From Punica granatum (Eukaryota > Streptophyta > Magnoliopsida > Myrtales > Lythraceae): a DNA stretch of 64,000 nt. Position 1 is the first letter of the stretch, and every line of letters starts with the position of its first letter. Below, one piece after another: positions 55,701-64,000 of this stretch. A program made the translations under genes and the position numbers. Location: positions 8,514,982-8,578,981 of the forward strand of contig NC_045134.1 in NCBI RefSeq assembly GCF_007655135.1. Reading direction: 5' to 3'. The notes under the pieces were generated by a model. It did no database searches and was not told the origin of the DNA. It saw only the letters and a list, made by a program, of their open reading frames with translations.

Positions 55701-58300
55701 GAATACATAATTGAACTAATACTTCTTTCTAAAGCTGCTTTTATATTATATCGTCTATGATTGTGCAACAGCTTGTTGAGCTTTTTGCAGAAGAATTTGC
55801 TTCAATTCCTAAACTCGAGTTAAAGTAGCTTGATTGTTTGCAGAGGGAGGAGCACCTGGAATTATCATTTAACAGGCAAAATCAATATGTTCACGTGCCA
55901 TTTTACTTGGTATATATGTGATGGCTGAACAGGTTTTTCCATCTTTGTTCAGGTAACCATTTCTTTTGAGGTATTATGGCATTTCATTAATAGGTCTTCT
56001 TTTGGCCTTCTATCGCCGGTCATGAGGAAACCGGTATTTCGATTAATCTAATTAGTAATTAATGAATATCACAACAGCAATGGAAGAGAAATGTATCTGG
56101 TTGAAGCTATCAACATTCATTACAGAATATAAACAGGGCACCTGAAATTGTATAGTTCTTAAGAGTACATCAGAGTTTACTGAATGAACCCAAAAGCAAT
56201 GCCTTGTGGTGCCTGCTATCAGCACTCTGAACTGGAGCTCGATCTACGAACATAACCATCCTTGAAGTGACTGCGCATCACTCCAAGATGGCCTAATTTA
56301 ATACCAGAGCATCATCACCTTCAGTAAGGAGGAGCTAAGTCACTTGAGGAGGCAAACAAAGGCAAGAGAGTGAGAAAGCAGACGAACCTCCTGTTGCCGA
56401 AACACACCGTCATTCTTTAAGGCAGGACCATTTTGTTGCAGCTGACTAACATGTTTCTATCTTAAAGCAGATTACCAAGAGTCATGAGCAGATCAGACAT
56501 TTGACCAAAAAGCAATCTCGGATAGACTCGTGTCAGTTGGTACCTAGGGATAAAGCCAGATCAGATATGAACTGACTCTGTAATCTGAATGCAACTTTTG
56601 CATCAGTCTGGGCATCATATAGGCATCTAGCGCTCGAATTTGGAATTCTCAGAGGTTCCGCAAGACGTTTTATTCGGTCGAAGCTAACAAGTGCTGTCGA
56701 GCCACCCTTTGAGTAATATTGGTATTATTAGTGGATTTGTTCCTGACAGATATGTGACCCTTTGGAATGATATATGCTCTCCTAACACATAGAGACTGGA
56801 AACGACACAGGCATAAGAGAGAGACGTAACAAGCAAGAACAATAACAACGCAGATAAATGACCATATCCATAGTTTATTAATCTGTACTTTAGCCACTTC
56901 AAACATGGAAACAACCTCCGTCACTCCATAATAGTCAGCTTCTCCCAATCAATATGCACATGGAAACGCTTTTCATTCAATATGTATAATACAGAGCATG
57001 CATCAAAAATATTTTGTTTTTCAATTGGTTTTAATTAAGAAAATTATCTGACTGGAGAATGGCTCGCTCTTCTTCCATTAATCCTTAAGCCACTTCAGAC
57101 AATTGTCCGTGTTGAGCTTGACATCGGGTATCAGAGATAAATGATCTTCATTAGACATACTTCTCTAGAAATCCAACTCTTCCAAAAGCAAAATTTCCAG
57201 CTCTTCTTCATTTTTCTTTCCGTTATTCCAGGATATATATAGCTATCGATAATCACCTGCATTGAATGGCAAACCAAAATATGAATTTCTGTTCTTCAGC
57301 AACCAGCTAAGAAACTGCATTTTCTCCTCGATCTTAGGGTACTTCAGGTATTCTCAGTAGAAAGGAAGAAAAAGGAGAGAAGGAGAAGAAATGGATCAAA
57401 TCCTCATGAACATACATTACAATTCTTCATCACTTACAGGTAATAATAAGGTCGAAGATGAGAAAAAGAAAATGGTCCATCCTTCGAGCCTCCAGCCACT
57501 ATCAATCATTTTCAGCTCAGTTGGACAGATGAAAAGCATCATCTTATCCATGACAAAAGCTAATTAGCTCCTTCCCCTGAAAAGGAAACCAAAATTAGCT
57601 CCTGAAAGCATATCATCTCTGAACCATTAGAGAAGAGCATCTCCCATCCACAACCAAACGGCACACACAAGTCCAACTCAGGAAAATATATATATACATA
57701 TATATATATATATCGGGAATATCAAATTCAGCACAAAAAATGACTTACAAGCAGAGAGCCAAGGCACTTCGAATCCCAAACAGTTATCAACCTCCACTTG
57801 AGCGTGAACCAGATAACCATTTCTCTTCTTCACTTGTACTGTTCTGCTGAAACTCGTTAAAAGTGTTCAAACCCCATTCTTCCATTAACTGAACTAAGTC
57901 AGATCCGATGAGGTACGTCATCTCCGATTTTAATTTGACCCGGTCCTTAACCAGAAATCGATTTGTACGATAAAAGATTATTCAGCTTGGCATCAATATT
58001 CACTAGAGGGAGGACATACTGCAAAATTCTGCTAAGTGTGATGCCATCTCAATTTAGATTCTTTCTCGAAAATGAAACAAAAAAAGAACTTGAATTAGAT
58101 AAAAGAACTAATCGCAATTACCAGCCGAAGCTAAAATTGTAAGGTTGCCACTGCGAATAAAGGTCTGTCAAACTCCAATGAAGAAGAATTTCACCTGGTA
58201 AAACTTCAGAAATTGAGATTATTCTGCAAAGATAATAATTTAGGAAGGACAGAAAGGTAGGACAGTTGGAGTTGTAAGGCTATTACCATTTGTTTGCTTC
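55701..58300. repeat. segmental-duplication block (copy 2)
   Basis: It is collinear with 17.8-20.1 kb to the point where the LINE interrupts the other copy (GGCTATTAC). A (TA)n tract lies at 57690-57712. No intact coding region is present apart from the post-LRR relic at 57750-57990. Confidence 0.7.
57750..57990 (-). pseudogene. decayed post-LRR coding block, copy 3
   Basis: The minus strand reads SEMTYLIGSDLVQLMEEWGL. After a 1-base shift it reads SRTVQVKKRNGYLVHAQVEV then DNCLGFEVPWLSACKS. This is the most complete version of the second half. A GTAAGTC-like donor directly follows LSA. Confidence 0.5.
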
Positions 58301-59290
58301 ACAGGCAAGGTACTGTTCAGTGAACTTGTCTTCCCAATCAAGAGCTCTAACTCACCAAGAAGAAAGCATCCAGTGACAATGCAAATGGCAATTCATTATT
58401 CGGTTCTCTGCACCACGATTTAGATTAAGGAAGGTAAGGTGACCTCTAGAGCCAATTTAGATTGAAAAATAAGTAATGGCATGTTCCGGACAGTGAGAAA
58501 AAGTGAGTTTTTCCTTAACTGATAATTGTTCCAGCGTTGAAGCTTCCTCACTTTTTGTCTCTCTTAAAGCCACAAATAAAACAACAAGAGGCATTATTAG
58601 ACATAATTACGGACTTGGATAGAAGGCTAAGATTATTGGTTTTCATATAAGTACCTGAAAAGAAGTGAGCAATACAGCATATATGGTCTAAACCTGAGGA
58701 GCTGGCTCAAAACACAGAAATTCTGCAATTCTGATAAGATGAAATGAGACCGTGTATTAGGAAAATCTACAATGATTCATGAAATGCATCCACCTTAAAA
58801 CCATAGCCGTAATTAGACACAAGTACTTGGAGCATAATAAGATTCTCTTCATTCACTTACAGGTAACAATGAGTTCAAAGATGATAGAAAGGAAAAGGGT
58901 CCGTCCTTTGAGCCTCCGTGGACTATGAATTCATTTTTAGCTCAGTTCAATGGATGAAGAACAAAAGCTTATAGCTCCTTCGCCTGAAAAGAAAAACAAA
59001 ATTAGCTCCTGAAAGCACATCATCTCTGAACCATTACCAAATGTGGGCTAAAATGTCGAGTTAAACACACAAAAAGAAAAGCAAATGAACAAAACCCAAT
59101 CATTGAAAATTAAAGAAATTACTAAATCAGGATAGCGAAGCTCATTATCTCCTGCCTCCACTGCTGAGGGAATATTTTGCTGATAGTCTATATTTCTCAA
59201 ATCAAGAATCATACTTCCATTCCCTATATTCAAACTACCAACCAAGAGAAGAACATTTCACATCCACAAACCAAAAGGCACAGGGGAAAG
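58301..59290. other. segmental-duplication DNA without a gene
   Basis: It matches 40.4-40.7 kb (TGAGTTTTTCCTTAACTGA, ACCCAATCATTGAAAAT). No coding or RNA gene is seen. Confidence 0.6.
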
Positions 59291-59800
59291 GCGCTTTGAA
59301 TAACAATCATATGTGAACCAAATAACCTTTCGTCTTCTTCACTTGAACTGTTCTGCTCAAATCACTTATTAAAATGATCAAACCCCTTTGTTCCATTCAC
59401 TGAACGAAGTCAGACCTGAGAGGGTGCATCATTTCCAATTTTGATCTTTTCTGGTCCACACTAGACATCGGATCTATAACCACATCATCCACCATGTAGG
59501 CCATAGAAGCTTTTAACACAACCTCAGCGGAGGCCATTGAAGTGTCTGTGTGTGTGTGTGTGTTTTTTTTTTTTTTATGACACCTTTGGATTTCCAACAA
59601 AGGTGCGTATATCCGGACATTTGACTGTAGGCGTTCAACCAAAGAAGCAACATGAATTATTGAGTCATAGGACAGCGGGTTAAACACCATACATAGTACA
59701 TGACCTTTGAATGCCTCGATCGTGTATTGTTCTGATTTTGTAGGCTTACTCTCTAGTTCACTCATCTTATTGTTTTGATCAGCATCCGAAATCAATGCTT
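59290..59800 (-). pseudogene. decayed post-LRR coding block, copy 4 (longest)
   Basis: On the minus strand KSEQYTIEAFKGHVLCMVFN, PLSYDSIIHVASLVERLQSN and VRIYAPLLEIQRC are followed by a (GT)n tract (plus strand 59549-59562). Then come SMASAEVVLKASMAYMVDDV and DQKRSKLEMMHPLRSDFVQ-stop. Past the stop the frame continues MEQRGLIILISDLSRTVQVK and KTKGYLVH. The 21.3-21.7 kb copy keeps the same order. Downstream of TNL-D on the same strand, it fits a lost C-terminal region; the family is unrecognised. Confidence 0.55.
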
Positions 59801-59980
59801 TGTTGTATTACTGGGTGTAATTGTTGTCAATCAAAAGGAAAAACCTGACATGTGAAAATCAAAATTTCGGTCTATGCTCTTCATGTTCATTGACAAAGAG
59901 CAGAGTGACATGGCATGCTCTCTAAAAGAGAAAGGGACGGAGGAGGGGAGAGACCAAACAGAATGGAGGAGGTAAAAGCA

Positions 59981-60262
59981 GACCTGGCAATGGTGGCCCC
60001 GAAACCGAGAACAACTCAAGGTGAGAACGGGTTTTCCTCCGACATCGGCAACCTGAACTCTAAGCTCCTTTAAACATGAACATTATATCATTCACAAAGT
60101 ATTTATGCATAACCAAATTCGGAGTGAACAGTAATATATTCTATCTGTGCCAATGATAGAATGGAGGACGGAAAAAAACAGACCTGCGATGGTGGTTTTT
60201 ACACCGAGAACAACGCAAGGTGAGAACTGCTTTTCCTCCGACATCGGCAACCGCGATGGCGT
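59981..60262 (-). repeat. two tandem copies of the short exon-like block (TNL-D)
   Basis: Copies at about 59981-60055 and 60180-60262 share CGATGTCGGAGGAAAA...GTTCTCACCTTG and end before GTCTG. The second still reads MSEEKQFSPCVVLGV; the first has a stop in that frame. TNL-B has one copy (22155-22245), TNL-C one (40830-40888). Confidence 0.55.
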
Positions 60263-60466
60263 CCCTCCAGCGTCTGAATGAACCTTTTAAGACCCCTTTA
60301 ACACAACCAGGATATCAGTTACAAAGTATTTAATACATATTCTCTGCTCCAATAAGTATTTAACATTATATCAGTTACAAAGTATTTAGTATCAGTTACC
60401 AAAAGTAGAAACTCACCGAGCAGAAAGCATCCAATGGCGAAGTGCATGACAATTATTTCTTTGACA

Positions 60467-62650
60467 TTAGGAACTGTCTTCTGTCCAAATCCCGGAATAA
60501 CCCAGCCGATCGCAACCTTGTATGGTCACCTTGTGAAGATTCTCCCCGTTCGAAATATCGGGTAAGTGCTCGAGTTTCTGACAAGAATTTATTTCAAGCT
60601 CCTCCAAAGCTGGCAAGCAAGGCCCTAAATCTTTCAATGAACTGCATGAGCTAATTTTCAAATAACGCAATGATTCTAGCTCTCCAAGACCTGAGATCTT
60701 TACTATATCACATTTATGTATCCTCAACTCCCGTAGATTCTTTAAGCAATGCCTCTTTATACTCCAACGACTTGCTCGCGACTGAGACCATTTCAAGGAC
60801 TTGCACAACCCAACCGATAAATGCTCCAGTGATTCTAGAGCCCCAAGACCTAGAACAAGCGCCAGTTGGTTGCAGTTATATAACTTCAGCACTTGTAGGT
60901 TCTTTAAGTGCGATAGATCCGGTAATTCCTTTAGACATATGCAAGAAATTAGGGATAGGCCTCTCAAACTTAGGGGCAGATGATGCCCCACGGTTTCTAA
61001 TGACTTGCATTCATAAATGAAAAGCTCTACAAGTGATACTAGCCCTCCAAGATCTGGAACCTCCAAGAGTGCTTGGCAAAATTTTATTTTCAAGACTTTT
61101 ATTAGTCTCTCTAAGTGCGACAGATTCGGTAACTTCTGAACGCGAGTGCATTGATGCAATTCAAACAGTAGTAAACTTCCCCGGCACCCAGAGGCCATCA
61201 AGCATGCCTGAGTCAAACGATAGCACCAATTTTTCCAACTGCTCCGATTCTCCGACCCCAAGATCTCCGAATCCATATTTTCCAATAGAACAATTATGAA
61301 ATATTAAATAGGACAAGTTTTTCAAGTTGGAAAGACAGGGTAGCTTTGTATGTTCTCGCAAATGCATAAGAGCCAAAGTTGATAAACTGGGTGGTAGTTG
61401 TGGAATCCAAAGCAGGCCAGGGCAACCCAATATCAGCGTGCAGGGCCGAGAGACACTGCCCATTAAATGTGTCGGTAGGGTCGTAATATTTGAATGCATA
61501 CCATGATGCATTCCTCTAACATAGATGGATCCCAACAGGGTGACCACACTGCCAGATTTCTAGTGCATACGTAATCTACCCACGGTATCACGTCTGTACC
61601 AGGAGTAATGCCTAAACCAAGAATTTTTGTAGGATCCTCTCCAGTGTTAAGTATCGCCACATTAGTCAGGTTCCTTATATTTGAGAGATCTGGGATTCTC
61701 TTTAGTATCACCGATGCACACCTTAAACCGGTCAAACTTGCGGGAAGCCTAGGCAGCTCCTCGAGTTTGTTGCAATTCACTAACCAAAGCGCTTCGAGCA
61801 AAGAAAGCTGACTGATCGTCCAGGGCAAAAGGCATATGCTGGTCGACGATAAGTCCAATCTTCTCAGGCGGGACAATCTCCCAATTTCAGTCGGGATTTC
61901 TCCTTGCAAATCGCTGTTCCTTGCATCCGAAATTTCAAGCTTCTTCATCGTTCCAATGGACCGCGGTAATTTTCTCTCCCTGCAATTAGATACGTCTAAC
62001 ATTTTCAATTCCTTTAAATTCCCGATTGAATCGGGTAACTCCAAGAAGCCTGTGAATGATATATCCAACTGAGATAAAGATCCTAGATTCCCAAGCGAGT
62101 CCGGCAGTTTTTGAATCTTGAGGCAACCTCCCAAACCGAGGCTCTCAAGCTTCGTAAGGCGTCCGATGGAATCAGGTAATTGGGCAAGCTTTGACTGGGT
62201 CAAGTCTAATTCAACTAACGACTGCACATCTCCAAGCGTCTCTGGTAGTCTCTTTATATTGCTATACTTCAATGAGAGGCGTTCAAGTTTCTGCAGTCTC
62301 CCAATTGTGTCCGGAAGTCTCACAATGCTGACACGTGATAATTCGAGGATCGCCAAAGATTGCAAGTCACCGATTGACGCAGGCAATGTGGAAAAGTAGG
62401 CACAGCCACGTAGGAAAAGCTCTTGTAAGGCTTTGAGATAACCGATTTCTTCAGGCAAATCTTGAAGACGATAACAATCATTCAAATTCAAGTGCTTCAA
62501 CCTCTTTAGATTGCCAATGGTGCCGTCAATTTTCTCTAATTTCTGACAATCCTCAAGAATTAACCTCTCTAGGTTCGTATATTTTGATAAGTTGGGGGTT
62601 CTAGATATTTTGCATGAAGAGAGATCTAGGACTGCTAAGCTGTCTCCAAC
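60467..62650 (-). pseudogene. TNL-D: LRR exon with two opposing frameshifts (rest of gene off the right edge)
   Basis: The acceptor TTTCTCCAG precedes GTTGGAGAC (VGDSLAVLDLSSCKIS). The frame is open to about 61490, where one base is lost (VCIQ..ITTLPTHLMGSVS). It resumes in another frame to about 61180, where one G is gained in CCGGGGAAG (plus strand C4, 61179-61182). The original frame then runs to the stop at 60467, ending GCDRLGYSGIWTEDSS, a tail like that of TNL-B. Both breaks lie within 310 bases. A GTGAGT donor lies at 60416. Intron 3 runs off to the right and no NBS or TIR exon is inside the window. Confidence 0.85.
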
Positions 62651-63373
62651 CTGGAGAAATCAAAATATGAATTTTGAAATGAAATTATCAGGAACCGGCA
62701 ACGTGCAGATGCCATGCATCTATATGGGACAATCAATTGAAATTGACATTCCAATTATTTCACCTAAAAAAAACCCAATTAAAAGAGAAGGAATATCTTA
62801 CATTAATTATTCTTAAGTCATAATTTAGACAGATTTTAAATTAATTTATTGGCCGCAGGTAGATATATGTGAAAATAGGATACGCACAAACCTCCATATA
62901 TAGATTAGGGGGGAAAAAATGGTCACGTGCTACTCACATGACCTCAGATAAATATTTAAGATATATCACTATAAGAAAAGAGTCCTAGGACGACCTCATT
63001 TTGCCACAAGATCTGTTGCGCAGTATTACACTCATCTCTTTTTCCACTTAGGTTTGCTCTATAATCCATTTTGTTTTGTTAGAATTCTGCTATAGATTCA
63101 ATCCGCTCTGTTATAATTTGACAAACAATGAGCTTGCAATGATCAAACACCTTTATGACGGCCCTTTTAAAGGGGTCGCCTTAGTTTGGCCTAGTAAAAG
63201 AATTTCAATATGATTCTTGAATTTCTTTCTTTCTCATGGTAAACCTTTTCCATCATATTGAGAAAGAAAATTTAAGATTTTCTCCCCTTGGCCTTTTGAG
63301 GAAAAAAAAAACTCATGTAAGTAGAAAATTTGACCTTAGCTATCTTTTGAAACATACAAAATTAAGAAGTAAT

Positions 63374-63415
<42 letters not shown>

Positions 63416-64000
63416 GAAAGTAGCCTAGGAAATCACATAGTTTCCCTAAATTCCTCATTCTACTAACTTTTTAAATTTTGACATGAAAAATCAAAATGTT
63501 TCCCTCCATATCCCCCATTTACCAAATCATTAATTTCAGCTCTAACGGTGATGACGTGGCCATTGTTTCTACCTATGTGGCAGACAGAGTCAGACGTGAA
63601 AAATAGGGCAATTGGCTTTAAGCTAAAAAATCAGATAGTTTGCCAATTTTATCTAATCTGCCAAAATTGTTCGACATTTTTTCTCAATCTACCGAAATAT
63701 CAAAACCTAAAAAAAATTCAAATATTTTTCACATGTACCCTAATCTACCAAAATGTGGACTATAAGTTTGAATTACAAAATCATATATGTATGCCGGTTT
63801 GAATATTGAAAAATATTGCATATATCCCAACATCTGTATTTTTTCTTAATTTTATCCTAACCTATGAAAATGACACGTGGTACCCCCAACGTTTAGGGTA
63901 ACGTCTCAAAACTATCGCACCGTCACTATTCCATTCATTTTAAATGGAAAATATGACATGACACATAATGGTACTAACGTGGCAATACGTGGGCCACTAT
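62651..64000. other. TNL-D intron 3 and transposon-like DNA
   Basis: 62651-62900 matches the start of TNL-B intron 3 and keeps the empty site for the Helitron found there. A (TA)n tract lies at about 63377-63413. From about 63417 the sequence has the texture of a foldback arm (CTAACGGTGATGACGTGGCC, GACACGTGGTACCCCC) and is cut by the window edge. No gene is seen. Confidence 0.5.

Overview
This is AT-rich plant nuclear DNA holding a tandem cluster of TIR-NBS-LRR (TNL) disease-resistance genes. All of them lie on the minus strand and are split by introns. TNLs point to a dicot. The TIR, NB-ARC and LRR sequences, and the exon phases, resemble the flax L6-like TNL class common in woody rosids (Myrtales fits best, but this is inference). 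No bacterial, organellar or viral features were seen.

Layout, left to right. A TIR-only gene or first exon (1570-2094) is followed by a SINE and an LTR-like relic. TNL-A (4417-10245) has four exons and is broken only by one extra base in an A7 run of the NBS exon. Its LRR exon carries a fresh ~365 bp tandem duplication. From 10.3 to 17.3 kb there are MITE copies, a threefold direct repeat, GC-rich candidate first-exon sequence, and a Helitron ending exactly on an orphan TNL-type promoter block. From 17.3 to 22.8 kb is the downstream flank of TNL-B: decayed post-LRR coding blocks and a truncated L1-type LINE. TNL-B (22842-33123) is the only copy with every exon open (about 1298 codons). From 33.1 to 41.6 kb are a promoter, foldback elements and a hAT-like MITE.

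TNL-C (41690-50454) is a pseudogene. It has no TIR exon, a scrambled NBS/exon-3 junction with a foldback insertion, a nonsense codon, an LRR deletion and a duplicated exon-4 start. Its lost TIR exon can be bracketed: an intron-1 relic lies at 52.97-53.14 kb and the TNL promoter restarts at 55.09 kb. Between them are a complete small Helitron and retroelement-like DNA. TNL-D (60467-62650) shows only its LRR exon, with two frameshifts; the rest lies beyond the right edge.

The region grew by repeated segmental duplication of a TNL unit (LRR, NBS, TIR, promoter, then the post-LRR block of the next unit), followed by transposon insertion and decay. In an intact member the TIR domain would act as an NADase-type signalling enzyme, the NB-ARC as an ATP/ADP switch and the LRR as the effector sensor. 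The least familiar element is a small coding-like block downstream of the LRR exons. It occurs in four decayed copies on the TNL strand and may be a lost C-terminal exon. Splice sites, phases and frames were read by eye; no database search was possible.
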